Shown here: positions 52,626 through 61,501 of the stretch, piece by piece | Numbering within the stretch: the first letter of the stretch is position 1 | Layout of the letters: each line of letters starts with the position of its first letter | Source: Oceanicella sp. SM1341 | GTDB taxonomy: Bacteria; Pseudomonadota; Alphaproteobacteria; Rhodobacterales; Rhodobacteraceae | DNA: 64,000 nt | Reading direction: 5' to 3' | Assembly: GCF_003448965.1 (NCBI RefSeq) | Contig: NZ_QRGC01000013.1 | Coordinates: forward strand, 1 to 64,000 | Notes under the pieces: generated by a model | What the model was told of the DNA's origin: nothing | Database searches by the model: none | Seen by the model: only the letters and a program-made list of their open reading frames with translations | Made by a program: the position numbers and the translations under genes

Positions 52626-54053
52626 GTGCAACTGAGCGACGAATTCCTTGCGGCCATCGACGCCGAGGGCGGGCGGTTCACCCCCCCGCATCCGCCCCGG
52701 CGCACGGCGCCGATCCCGTTCTGGAAGATCATGAAGCTCTACCGCGAGAACATCATCGCGGTGTTCTCGGAAAACGACTTCCGCCGCCCGATCATCCATG
52801 ACCGCTACCTCGCACTCGACGTGTTCACCGTGAACGACCCCGCGCTGGTGCAGGAGACCTTCCAGACCAAGCACGAGATCTTCCAGCGCAAGACCCCGCA
52901 GATGCGCCACGCGCTGGCGCCGCTGCTGGGCGACGGGCTGTTCGTGTCCGATTCCGAGACATGGAAGCGCCGCCGCGGCGCGGTGGGGCCGATCATCCAC
53001 ACCTCGAAGGTGCGCTCCTTCTCGCCGCTGATGTGCGAGACGGCGGTGGAATGGCGCGAGCACTGGCGGGAGATGGGCGACGGCGCGCAGGTGAACGTTC
53101 TGGCCGAGATGGCCGAGCTCACCGCCGAGATCATCTCGCGCACGGTCTTCGGCCGCCGGCTGGGGCGCGAGCATACCGGCGAGATCGTCGCCGGGTTCGC
53201 CGAGTACCAGAAGCACATCGACCAGATGGACCTGCCCTCCGTGCTCGGCCTGCCGGACTGGTTTCCCCGCCCGCGCGGCCTGAAGGTGGGCCGCGCCCTG
53301 CGCCGGGTGCACGGGGTGATCGACGACATCGTCACCCGCTTCGAGCAGGGCAGGGGCGACGCGGAGGCGGTGATCGGCCAACTCTTCGCCGCGCGCGAGG
53401 AGGGCGCCGACGGGCTCGACCGCGAGGCGATCCGCAACGAGGCGATCGTGATCTTCATGGCCGGGCACGAGACCACGGCCAACACCCTCGCCTGGGCCTG
53501 GTACCTGATCTCGCAGAGCGGCCGGGTGCGCGACAAGCTGCATGCCGAGCTCGCCGAGGTGCTGCAGGGCCGCGCGCCGGAGATCGACGACGTGCGCCGC
53601 CTCACCTACACCCGCGCGATCATCGAGGAGACCCTGCGCCTCTACCCGCCGGTGCCCATCCTCGGCCGCCAGGCGCTGGCCGACGGCGACATCAACGGCA
53701 CGCAGGTCAAGCGCGGCGCGGTGGTGATGGTCTCGCCCTTCATGCTGCACCGCAAGCCCGACCTGTGGAGCCGCCCGGACGAGTTCATCCCCGAGCGTTT
53801 CGACGACAGGCTCACCCAGCGGCCGTCGAAGTATTCCTACATCCCCTTCGCCATCGGGCCGCGCATCTGCCCCGGGCTCACCTTCGGGCTCACCGAGGCG
53901 ATCCTCTGCCTCGCCACGCTGGCGCAGGATTTCGAGCTGGAGCTGGAGCCGGGCCACGAGGTGCGCACCCAGTGCCGGCTCACCCTGCGCCCGGGCGACA
54001 CGCTGCCCATGCGCCTGCACCGCCGGGCGGCCGCAGCGGAGGCCCCGGCATGA
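52626..54053 (+). CDS. Cytochrome P450
   Basis: A 475-residue haem monooxygenase. The oxygen-activation helix is FMAGHETTANTLAWAWYLIS (from M278), the EXXR motif is IIEETLRLYPPVPILGRQAL, and the haem-binding loop is FAIGPRICPGLTFGLTEAIL with the thiolate ligand at C415. The pattern resembles the CYP4/CYP102-like branch that hydroxylates fatty acids or other lipids. The start is GTG 52626. The stop overlaps the ATG of the acyltransferase gene, so oxidised lipid or acyl substrates are a fair guess. No redox partner is encoded alongside. Confidence 0.94.
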   Translation: MQLSDEFLAAIDAEGGRFTPPHPPRRTAPIPFWKIMKLYRENIIAVFSENDFRRPIIHDRYLALDVFTVNDPALVQETFQTKHEIFQRKTPQMRHALAPLLGDGLFVSDSETWKRRRGAVGPIIHTSKVRSFSPLMCETAVEWREHWREMGDGAQVNVLAEMAELTAEIISRTVFGRRLGREHTGEIVAGFAEYQKHIDQMDLPSVLGLPDWFPRPRGLKVGRALRRVHGVIDDIVTRFEQGRGDAEAVIGQLFAAREEGADGLDREAIRNEAIVIFMAGHETTANTLAWAWYLISQSGRVRDKLHAELAEVLQGRAPEIDDVRRLTYTRAIIEETLRLYPPVPILGRQALADGDINGTQVKRGAVVMVSPFMLHRKPDLWSRPDEFIPERFDDRLTQRPSKYSYIPFAIGPRICPGLTFGLTEAILCLATLAQDFELELEPGHEVRTQCRLTLRPGDTLPMRLHRRAAAAEAPA

Positions 54054-55057
54054 AGCTCGAGGATGTGCCCTTCGAGGAGACCGCGCCGCCCCCGGTGCCG
54101 GTGCCCGGCCTCGCCGCCTTCCGCGCCGGCGGGGCGGAGCGCAAGGCTTTCTTCCGCTACCACCTGAGTGATCGGTTCTTCGGCCTGCTGCAGTTCGCCG
54201 GCTTCCACGCGCTCTCCGTGCTGCCGCCCAAGGCCGCGGCGGCGATCGGCGCGCCGATGGGCCGGCTCGTCGCCCGGCTCGACTGGAACCGCCCCTACGT
54301 GGAGTTCATGCGCCGCGGCATCATCCGCATCCGCCCCGAGCTGAAGGGCGACCGCGAGGGGCAGGACAGGGTGCTGCGCGCCTGGTTCCGCAATGCCGGC
54401 ATCGTGCACGCCCAGTTCGCCTGCACCCACAGCCTGGTGACGCCCGAGCGCCTCACCGTGCACAACCGCGAGATCGTGGAGGAGGCGAAGGCCACCGGCA
54501 AGCCGGTGTTCATCGTGCTCGTGCATCTGGGCAACTGGGAGGCGGTGGGCGTGGGCATGCGCGCGGTGAAGCTGGGCGAGGGCTTCGGCATCTACGAGCC
54601 CCAGCCCAACCGCTACCAGAACCGGCTGATCTACCGGCTGCGCAAGCGCCACAACCTCTATGCCTTCCCGCCCACGCGCAAGCTGCCGGTGCTGCTGGGC
54701 AAGCTCGCCTGCGAGGGCGGGGTGAACGCGGCGCTGTTCCTCGACGAGGTGCGCGACGGCCAGTCCACCTTCCCCTATTTCGGCCGGCCGGTGCAGGCCT
54801 CCTCGAACATGCGCTTCGTGCTCAAGCTCGCCGCCCGGGCCGAGGCGCGGCTGGTGCCCTGCCATTTCGTGCGCGAGGGGGTGGACCGCAACAGCATCCG
54901 CGCGCTCGCCCATCTGCCCCCGCCGCCGCCGCGCGCGACCACCGAAGAGATGGAGGAGACGGCCCGCGCCCTCTCAGCCATCTTCGAGCCCGCCGTGCGC
55001 GAGCATCTGGAACAGTGGTACATGCTCAAGGACATGCGCCTGCCGCCGCAGGACTGA
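54050..55057 (+). CDS. LpxL/HtrB-family acyltransferase
   Basis: A 335-residue membrane-associated acyltransferase of the lipid A biosynthesis/lysophospholipid group. The HX4D/E-type active site is HLGNWEAVGVGMRAVKLGEG. Also visible are GIYEPQPNRYQNRLIYRLRK, AALFLDEVRDGQSTFPYFGR and LKLAARAEARLVPCHFVREG. It overlaps the P450 gene by four bases. Acceptor and donor are unknown; lipid A, ornithine lipid or phospholipid are possible. Its stop codon lies inside the first unit of a 15-bp tandem repeat. Confidence 0.9.
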   Translation: MKLEDVPFEETAPPPVPVPGLAAFRAGGAERKAFFRYHLSDRFFGLLQFAGFHALSVLPPKAAAAIGAPMGRLVARLDWNRPYVEFMRRGIIRIRPELKGDREGQDRVLRAWFRNAGIVHAQFACTHSLVTPERLTVHNREIVEEAKATGKPVFIVLVHLGNWEAVGVGMRAVKLGEGFGIYEPQPNRYQNRLIYRLRKRHNLYAFPPTRKLPVLLGKLACEGGVNAALFLDEVRDGQSTFPYFGRPVQASSNMRFVLKLAARAEARLVPCHFVREGVDRNSIRALAHLPPPPPRATTEEMEETARALSAIFEPAVREHLEQWYMLKDMRLPPQD

Positions 55058-55149
55058 GGGCCACAGGATCGGGCGCCGCAGGATTGGGCGCCGCAGGACT
55101 GAGGGCCACAGGACCGGGCACCGCAGGACTGAGCACCGCAGGACCGGGC
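55045..55149 (+). repeat. 15-bp minisatellite, seven copies, starting inside a coding region
   Basis: Seven contiguous 15-base units start at 55045 (consensus gccgcaggactgagg / gccacaggatcgggc). Units 1 and 4 are identical; units 2 and 5 differ by one base. Unit 1 contains the last codons and the TGA (55055-55057) of the acyltransferase gene; the rest are non-coding. Since 15 is divisible by three and only some units keep TGA, a point change in unit 1 would extend the protein through later units. Confidence 0.9.
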
Positions 55150-55227
55150 CCGGGCGGCGGCCGATTGACAATCCGCCGCTTTGGCGGGAGCGTGCGGGCC
55201 TTGGCATCGGGGAACGGGGAGAGGCGC

Positions 55228-56469
55228 ATGTGCGCGAAGGCGGTGGTGGTGGGCGCCGGGATCACCGGGGTCGCGGCGGCGCTGTGGCTCCGGCGCGAGG
55301 GCTGGGAGGTCACGCTGGTCGAGCGCGGGGGCCCGGGCGGGCGCGGGCAGGCCTCCTTCGGCAATGCCGGGCTGCTGGCCGCCGCCTCTGTCGTGCCGGT
55401 GTCGATGCCGGGGCTGATCTGGCGCGCGCCGAAGATGCTGCTCGACCCCGATGCACCGCTCTTCCTGCGCTGGCGCTACCTGCCGCGGCTCATGCCCTGG
55501 CTGGTGCCCTTCCTGCGCAACGGTTCGGCGGAGAAGGTGCAGCGCATCTCCGGCAGCATCGCCGCGCTCACCGGCGACACGGTGGAGCAGCACGAGGCAC
55601 TCTCTGCCGGCACCGGGGCCGCGCGCTACATCCGGCGCGGCGACTACGGCTTCCTCTACCGTGACCGCGCCGCCTTCGAGGCCGATGGCGCCGGCTTCGC
55701 CCTCAAGCGCGCGCATGGTTTCCGCTGGGCCGAGCACGAGGCCGAGGCGCTGCGCGCCCGCGACCCGGAGCTGGCCGGGGCGGCGGCGGGTTTTCTCGCC
55801 GCCTTCCCCGACCATGGCTGGCTCACCGCGCCGGGGCCCTACGTGGCCGCGCTGGCCGAGGCGTTCACCGGCGCCGGCGGCGTGCTGCGCGAGGCCGAGG
55901 TGGTGGAGGTGCGCCCCGGGCTGGTGCGGCTCGCGGGCGGCGAGGAGATCGCGGCCGACAAGGTGGTGCTCACCGCCGGCATCTGGTCGCGCAGGCTCGC
56001 CGAGGGCCTGGGCCACCGCGTGCCGCTCGAGACCGAGCGCGGCTACCACCTGCTGCTGCGCAACCCCAGCCACATGCCGCCGCATCCCTGCATGGTGGCC
56101 GCCGGCTCCTTCGTGATGACGCCGATGGAGGCGGGGCTGCGGCTTGCCGGGGTGGTGGAGTTCGGCGGCACCGGGGCAGGGCCCTCGCAGGCGCCGGTCG
56201 AACTGCTGCGCCGCCAGGTGCGCAAGGTCTACCCGGGCCTGACATGGGAGGGGGAGGAGCCCTGGATGGGCTTCCGCCCCACCTTGCCCGACAGCCTGCC
56301 GATGCTGGGCGAGAGCCCGCGCGCCCCCGGCGTGATCTTCGCCTTCGGCGGCCAGCACCTCGGCCTCACCATGGGCCCGCGGCTGGGCCGCATGGTCGCC
56401 GACCTCGCCGCCGGGCGCCGCCCCAATCTCGACCTCACCCCCTATGCCGTGGACCGTTTCGATGCCTGA
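55228..56469 (+). CDS. FAD-dependent oxidoreductase of the D-amino-acid dehydrogenase (DadA) type
   Basis: A 413-residue flavoprotein. The FAD motif is AVVVGAGITGVAAALWLRRE, followed by the DadA-like QASFGNAGLLAAASVVPVSM and MPGLIWRAPKMLLDPDAPLF. The late blocks LETERGYHLLLRNPS and FAFGGQHLGLTMGPRLGRMV are also typical. It would oxidise a D-amino acid or related amine, passing electrons to the membrane. GGGGAGAGG lies upstream of the ATG at 55228. Its last eight bases overlap the next gene. Confidence 0.9.
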   Translation: MCAKAVVVGAGITGVAAALWLRREGWEVTLVERGGPGGRGQASFGNAGLLAAASVVPVSMPGLIWRAPKMLLDPDAPLFLRWRYLPRLMPWLVPFLRNGSAEKVQRISGSIAALTGDTVEQHEALSAGTGAARYIRRGDYGFLYRDRAAFEADGAGFALKRAHGFRWAEHEAEALRARDPELAGAAAGFLAAFPDHGWLTAPGPYVAALAEAFTGAGGVLREAEVVEVRPGLVRLAGGEEIAADKVVLTAGIWSRRLAEGLGHRVPLETERGYHLLLRNPSHMPPHPCMVAAGSFVMTPMEAGLRLAGVVEFGGTGAGPSQAPVELLRRQVRKVYPGLTWEGEEPWMGFRPTLPDSLPMLGESPRAPGVIFAFGGQHLGLTMGPRLGRMVADLAAGRRPNLDLTPYAVDRFDA

Positions 56470-57208
56470 TACCTCCCCCCCCACCCGCCGGATCGCCATG
56501 TGGTCGGGGCCGCGCAACCTCTCCTCGGCGCTGATGCGCAGCTTCTCCTCCCGCGCCGATTGCGCGGTGCGCGACGAGCCGTTCTACGCCGCATATCTCG
56601 CCGCCACCGGCCGGGCGCATCCGATGGCCGCCGAGACCATCGTCGCCGGTGAGACCGACCCCGCCCGCGTGGCCCATGCCTGCGCCACCGAGGAGCGCGG
56701 CGTGCCGGTGCTCTACCAGAAGCACATGACCCATCACATGCTGCCGGGCATGGACCTGGGCTGGACCGCGGCGCTCACCAACGCCTTCCTGATCCGCGCA
56801 CCTGAGGCGGTGCTGGCAAGCTACTCGGTGAAGCACGAGGCGGCAGACCAGCAGGACATCGGCTTCGAGAAACAGGCCGAGCTCTTCGAGCGCGAGGCCG
56901 ACCGGCTGGGCCGTGCGCCGGTGGTCGTCGAGGCCGAGGACATCCTGCGCGACCCGGCCGCGATGCTGCCCGCCCTCTGCGCCGCCCTCGACATTCCCTG
57001 GGACCCGGCGATGCTGAGCTGGGAGGTCGGCCCCCACCCCGACGACGGCGCCTGGGCACCGCACTGGTACGGCAGCCTCTGGGCCTCGACCGGCTTCGCG
57101 CCCTGGACGGAGCGCGCCCAACCTGCGCTCGGCGCCCCCGAGGCGCGTCTCGCCGAGGAGGCCCGGCCGTTCTACGAGCGCCTGCACGCGCATCGCATCC
57201 GGCCCTGA
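56462..57208 (+). CDS. Sulfotransferase-like protein
   Basis: A 248-residue protein whose start, RRIAMWSGPRNLSSALMRSF, looks like the PAPS/phosphate-binding loop of the sulfotransferase superfamily. FLIRAPEAVLASYSVKHEAA corresponds to the second (3'-phosphate) motif, and VVVEAEDILRDPAAMLPALC to the following helix. Such proteins occur beside amino-acid enzymes and have no proven reaction. I use ATG 56462, overlapping the DadA-like stop; an ATG at 56444 is also in frame. Neither has a clear ribosome site, consistent with translational coupling. Confidence 0.8.
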   Translation: MPDTSPPTRRIAMWSGPRNLSSALMRSFSSRADCAVRDEPFYAAYLAATGRAHPMAAETIVAGETDPARVAHACATEERGVPVLYQKHMTHHMLPGMDLGWTAALTNAFLIRAPEAVLASYSVKHEAADQQDIGFEKQAELFEREADRLGRAPVVVEAEDILRDPAAMLPALCAALDIPWDPAMLSWEVGPHPDDGAWAPHWYGSLWASTGFAPWTERAQPALGAPEARLAEEARPFYERLHAHRIRP

Positions 57209-57213
57209 GGAAG

Positions 57214-57262
57214 AACGCCCGCCTCGCCGAGGGGGCATGCGCCCCCGCAGCTCGGCGGGCGT
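57214..57262 (+). repeat. 49-bp hairpin element, copy 1
   Basis: This copy begins 6 bases after the sulfotransferase-like stop. It contains an inner hairpin GGGGGC-AT-GCGCCCCC-like core inside an outer GCCCGCC...GGCGGGC pair. Its reverse complement occurs at 57719-57767 with a single base difference (A versus T at the loop). Confidence 0.88.
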
Positions 57263-57718
57263 GGCGAAGGCCCGTCCGGGCCTCCGCCCCCGGCGGCACC
57301 CGGGTGGCGCACCGATAACCCTGGCCGGAGCCCTTCCGGCTTTTCCCTTCCGCCCGGGCGACCAGCCCGGGCCGCGCCCGACCCTCCCCCCGGGAGGGCG
57401 CGATGGCGATGTCGGTAAGTGTTCAGCCGTCGTCCGGGGCTTTTGAGATAAACTGCTGACCACAGGCGTGGCCCGCGCCCACCCAGGGTCGGGCGCAGCC
57501 CTTTGCGCGGGGCGTCAGCCGGGCTTGCGCGCCAAGGCGGGGTGCAGCAGGTGGGCTCCGGGCTGCGAAGTGCACGGGCCACAGTCCTGCCGCTCCGGCT
57601 CATGCCGCACCCGGCTGCCACCCGATCATGGACCGGGCGCGGCGGCTTCCCGCCCCGCAGCCCTCCACCGGAGGCGCCGGCCCGGACGTGCCCCGCGACG
57701 GACCGCAGGTCCGACGCG

Positions 57719-57767
57719 ACGCCCGCCGAGCTGCGGGGGCGCAAGCCCCCTCGGCGAGGCGGGCGTT
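57719..57767 (-). repeat. 49-bp hairpin element, copy 2 (inverted)
   Basis: This is the reverse complement of the element at 57214-57262, 48 of 49 bases identical. It lies 39 bases after the stop of the convergent 5-oxoprolinase gene. Each copy therefore has the same orientation relative to the gene it follows. Flanking similarity (ATCCGGCC words on the gene side) extends a little beyond the 49 bases. Confidence 0.88.
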
Positions 57768-57805
57768 CCTTCCCGGCCGGATCGCCCCGGCGGCCCCGCG
57801 CAGGC

Positions 57806-60800
57806 TCACTCGGGCAGGTAGCCGCCGCCGCCCGGGGTTTCGAGCCAGTAGATGTCACCGGCGCCGAGCTCGCGCCTGTCGGCGGAGGCAAGCTCCTCGA
57901 TGGTGCCGTCCGCCCGGACCACGCGGGTGCGGCCCAGGGCGCCGGGGCTTCCGCCCGCGAGCCCCGGGGGCGGGGTGACGCGGTGGCCCGAGAGCACCGC
58001 CACCGTCATCTCCTCGAGGAAGCGGATGCGCCGCGTGGTGCCGTCGCCGCCATGGAACCTGCCGCCGCCGCCGGAGCCGGGGCGCAGGGAGAATTCCTCC
58101 AGCAGCACAGGGAAGCGCCATTCCAGCACCTCGGGGTCGGTCAGCCGCGAGTTGGTCATGTGGGTGTGCACGCCGGAGGTTCCGGCATAGCCCGTTCCGT
58201 CATTCAGAACACCGGCGCCGGAGCCGCCGCAAACCGTCTCGTAATACTGGTAGGTGGCGTTGCCCCAGGTGGTGTTGTTCATGGTCGACTGCGCCGCCGC
58301 CTGTACGCCGAGGGCGAGGAAGAGTGCCGAGGTGACGGCCTGGCTGGTCTCGACATTGCCGGCGATCACCGCCGCGGGGTAGCGGGGCGAGAGCATGGTG
58401 CCCGGCGGCAGGATGACCTCGAGCGGCTTCATCACCCCCTCGTTCATCGGGATCGCGTCATCGACGAGGCAGCGGAAGACGTAGAGCACGGCGGCGCGGG
58501 TCACCGGCTCGGGGGCGTTGTAGTTGGTGGCGAGCTGGGCCGTGGTCCCGGTGAAATCGATGGTCGCGGTGCGGGCCTCGCGGTCCACCCGCACCTTCAC
58601 GCGGATCTCGCGCGGGGTGCCGTCGAAGTCGGGGTCCATCGGGTAGACGTACTCGGCGTCCGACAGGGTGGTGATGGCGCGGCGCACGCATTCCTCGGCA
58701 TTGTCCTGCACGTGACGCATGTAGGCGCGCACCACGTCGAGGCCGAACTGGGTGACCATCCGGCGCAGCTCCTGCGCGCCCTTCTCGCAGGAGGCGACCT
58801 GGGCGCGCAGGTCGGCGAGATTGGTCTCGACCGCGCGCACGGGGTAAGGCGCGGAGAGCAGCAGCGCCCGCGTCTCCTCCTCGCGGAAGCGGCCGGCGTC
58901 GACCAGCTTCCAGTTGTCGATCAACGCGCCCTCGTCATGGATCGAGCGGCTGTCGGGGGGCATGGAGCCGGGGGTGAGGCCGCCCACGTCGGTGTGGTGG
59001 CCGCGGGCGGAGGTGTAGAACAGCACCTCCGTGCCCGCGTCGTTCCAGACCGGGGTGACGACGGTGATGTCCGGCAGGTGGGTGCCGCCGTTGTAGGGGG
59101 CGTTGAGGACATAGACATCGCCCGGGCCCATGTCGGGGTTCTGGTCGATGATCGCCTTCACGCTGGCGCCCATGGAGCCGAGATGCACAGGCATGTGCGG
59201 GGCGTTGGCGATCAGGTCGCCGGCGGCGTCGAACACCGCGCAGGAGAAGTCGAGCCGCTCCTTGATGGTGACCGAGGCGGCGGTGTTTTCCAGCACCGCG
59301 CCCATCTGCTCGGCGATCGACATGTAGAGGTTGTTGAACACCTCGAGCATCACCGGGTCGGCCTTCGTGCCGATGGCGTCGGCGTCGTTTCGCGGGGTGA
59401 TGCGGGTGAGCTCGACATGGTCATCGGCGGTGATGCGCGCCTGCCAGCCGGGCTCGATGGCGATGGCGGTGTGGGGCTCGACGAGCACGGCAGGGCCGGT
59501 CAGCCGGTCACCGGGGCGCATGGCCTCGCGGCGCACGAAGCGCGCCTCCTGCCACTGCCCGCCGGTGAATACCGGGGCTTCCAGCGCCACATCGAGATCG
59601 GCCTCGGGGCGGGTGGCTTCCTCGGTGGCGGTCTCGGTGAGGTCGGCCGCCTCGCCGATCGCCTCCACCGAGAGCGCCTCGATGACCAGCGGCTTGTCGC
59701 CGGGGTCGAAGCCGAAGCGCTGGCGATGGGCGGAGGCGAAGGCGGCGCGCATGTCACCCTCATCGCCGAAGGGGATCGGCAGGGCGGTGTCGGTGCCCTT
59801 CACCTTCAGGTGCAGCCGGGGGGCGAGGCGGATGCGGCCGGCGGCCACGCCCTGGCCCTCCACCTCCATCTGCGCGTCCGAGCCCATGCGGTCGAGATCG
59901 GCGGCGGCCTGCAGGCGGGTGTCGGGGGCAAGCTCGGCCTCCAGCGCCTGGGTGCGGCTGGCGCGGATATCCGCCAGCCCCATGCCATAGGCCGAAAGCA
60001 GCGAGGCCATGGGGTGGACGAGGCAGGTCTCCATGCCCAGCGTGTCGGCGATGGCGCAGGCATGCTGCGCGCCCGCCCCGCCGAACACGGTCAGGCAGTA
60101 GCCCGAGACGTCATAGCCGCGCTGCACCGAGATCTTCTTGATCGCGTTGGCCATGTTCTCGGTGGCGATGCGCAGGAAGCCCTCGGCGACCTCCTCCGGG
60201 CTGCGGCCGATCTCCTGCGCCAGCGTCTCGAAGCCGGCGCGCGTGGCGGCAAGGTCGAGGGGTCGGTCGGCCTCGGGGCCGAAGATCGCCGGGAAGAACT
60301 CGGGGCGCAGGCGGCCGGTGAGCAGGTTCGCGTCGGTCACCGCCAGCGGGCCGCCGCGGCCGTAGCAGGCGGGCCCGGGGTTGGCCCCGGCACTCTCGGG
60401 GCCGACACGCAGGCGCGTGCCGTCGAAGGTCAGGAGCGAGCCGCCGCCCGCCGCCACCGTGTGGATGTTCATCATCGGCGCGGTGATGCGCACGCCCGCC
60501 ACCTCCGAGTGCAGCACGCGCTCGAACTCGCCGGCGTAGTGGCACACGTCGGTCGAGGTGCCGCCCATGTCGAAGCCGATGATCCGGCCGTGGCCGGCGA
60601 TGGCGGAGGTGCGCACCGCGCCCACCACGCCGCCCGCGGGGCCGGAGAGGATGGCGTCCTTGCCCTGGAAGAGCCCGGCATCGGTGAGCCCGCCCGAGCT
60701 CTGCATGAACATCAGCTTGCCGGCCGTGTCGCCGTCGAAGGCGGCGGCCACGCGGTCGACGTAGCGGCGCAGGATGGGGGAGAGATAGGCGTCGACCACC

Positions 60801-61423
60801 GTGGTGTCGCCGCGGCTGACCATCTTCATCAGCGCCGAGACCTCGTGGCTCACCGAGACCTGGGTGAAGCCCTCCTCGCGCGCGATGGCGGCGGCGCGGG
60901 CCTCGTGAGCGTGGTGCCGGTAGCCGTGCACGAAGACCACGGCGCAGGCGGTGAGGCCGCGGGCGCGGGAGGCGCGCAGCTCGGCGCGCAGCATGTCCTC
61001 GTCGAGCGCCTGCTCCACCGTGCCGTCGGCGCGCAGGCGCTCGGAGGCCTCGATCACCTCCCGGTAGAGCATCTCCGGCAGCACGATCTGCCGGTCGAAC
61101 AGGCGCGGGCGGTTCTGGTAGGCAAGGCGCAGCTGGTCGCGCAGACCCCGGGTGGTCACCAGCACCAGCGGCTCGCCCTTGCGCTCCAGCAGCGCGTTGG
61201 TGGCCACCGTGGTGCCCATCTTCACCGCGCCCACCGCGGCGGCGGGGATCGGTGCGTCGGCGCCGAGGCCGAGGAAGTCGCGGATGCCCTGCAGGGCGGC
61301 GTCGGCGTAGCGCTCGGGGTTTTCCGAGAGCAGCTTCGCGGTGGAGAGGCGGCCCTCCGGGTCACGCGCGACGATGTCGGTGAAGGTGCCGCCGCGATCG
61401 ATCCAGAAGTCCCAGGCTGACAT
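57806..61423 (-). CDS. Fused 5-oxoprolinase/hydantoinase (HyuA-HyuB type)
   Basis: A 1205-residue ATP-dependent amidohydrolase fusing both subunits, as in 5-oxoprolinase, which opens 5-oxo-L-proline to glutamate. The A half (~1-680) has the actin-like ATP site FWIDRGGTFTDIVARDPEGR, MGTTVATNALLERKGEPLVL, GGVVGAVRTSAIAGHGRIIG with FDMGGTSTDV. The B half (~700-1205) has DPVMLEVFNNLYMSIAEQMG, VHLGSMGASVKAIIDQNPDM, LNAPYNGGTHLPDITVVTPV and SARGHHTDVGGLTPGSMPPD. GGGGAG lies 9 bases before the ATG at 61423. Hydantoin or other lactam substrates are possible. Confidence 0.94.
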   Translation of the reverse strand: MSAWDFWIDRGGTFTDIVARDPEGRLSTAKLLSENPERYADAALQGIRDFLGLGADAPIPAAAVGAVKMGTTVATNALLERKGEPLVLVTTRGLRDQLRLAYQNRPRLFDRQIVLPEMLYREVIEASERLRADGTVEQALDEDMLRAELRASRARGLTACAVVFVHGYRHHAHEARAAAIAREEGFTQVSVSHEVSALMKMVSRGDTTVVDAYLSPILRRYVDRVAAAFDGDTAGKLMFMQSSGGLTDAGLFQGKDAILSGPAGGVVGAVRTSAIAGHGRIIGFDMGGTSTDVCHYAGEFERVLHSEVAGVRITAPMMNIHTVAAGGGSLLTFDGTRLRVGPESAGANPGPACYGRGGPLAVTDANLLTGRLRPEFFPAIFGPEADRPLDLAATRAGFETLAQEIGRSPEEVAEGFLRIATENMANAIKKISVQRGYDVSGYCLTVFGGAGAQHACAIADTLGMETCLVHPMASLLSAYGMGLADIRASRTQALEAELAPDTRLQAAADLDRMGSDAQMEVEGQGVAAGRIRLAPRLHLKVKGTDTALPIPFGDEGDMRAAFASAHRQRFGFDPGDKPLVIEALSVEAIGEAADLTETATEEATRPEADLDVALEAPVFTGGQWQEARFVRREAMRPGDRLTGPAVLVEPHTAIAIEPGWQARITADDHVELTRITPRNDADAIGTKADPVMLEVFNNLYMSIAEQMGAVLENTAASVTIKERLDFSCAVFDAAGDLIANAPHMPVHLGSMGASVKAIIDQNPDMGPGDVYVLNAPYNGGTHLPDITVVTPVWNDAGTEVLFYTSARGHHTDVGGLTPGSMPPDSRSIHDEGALIDNWKLVDAGRFREEETRALLLSAPYPVRAVETNLADLRAQVASCEKGAQELRRMVTQFGLDVVRAYMRHVQDNAEECVRRAITTLSDAEYVYPMDPDFDGTPREIRVKVRVDREARTATIDFTGTTAQLATNYNAPEPVTRAAVLYVFRCLVDDAIPMNEGVMKPLEVILPPGTMLSPRYPAAVIAGNVETSQAVTSALFLALGVQAAAQSTMNNTTWGNATYQYYETVCGGSGAGVLNDGTGYAGTSGVHTHMTNSRLTDPEVLEWRFPVLLEEFSLRPGSGGGGRFHGGDGTTRRIRFLEEMTVAVLSGHRVTPPPGLAGGSPGALGRTRVVRADGTIEELASADRRELGAGDIYWLETPGGGGYLPE

Positions 61424-61455
61424 GAAGATGCTCCCCGTCTTGACGTTGCGCATCC

Positions 61456-61484
61456 GGTCTAGTCAGTCTCGCGGGGCTTGGCAA
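61456..61484 (-). promoter_or_regulatory. Candidate promoter of the 5-oxoprolinase-like gene
   Basis: On the minus strand TTGCCA (61484-61479) and TAGACC (61461-61456) are separated by 17 bases. The -10 is imperfect. The leader would be about 27 bases. Confidence 0.4.
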
Positions 61485-61501
61485 TTCGGAGGCGGGGGCA
61501 G

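Larger units (their letters stand above)
57209..57805. other. Convergent gap framed by an inverted hairpin pair
   Basis: About 600 bases without a credible gene between two convergent genes. Both ends carry the same 49-bp hairpin element in opposite orientation (listed separately). The middle contains other GC-rich inverted words but no promoter, terminator with U-tract or RNA gene that I can support. Confidence 0.6.

Noticed and set aside
57209..57805. Miniature transposon formed by the inverted 49-bp copies
   Set aside because: Inverted copies alone would fit, but each copy is itself a hairpin tied to a gene 3' end, and I see no target-site duplication.
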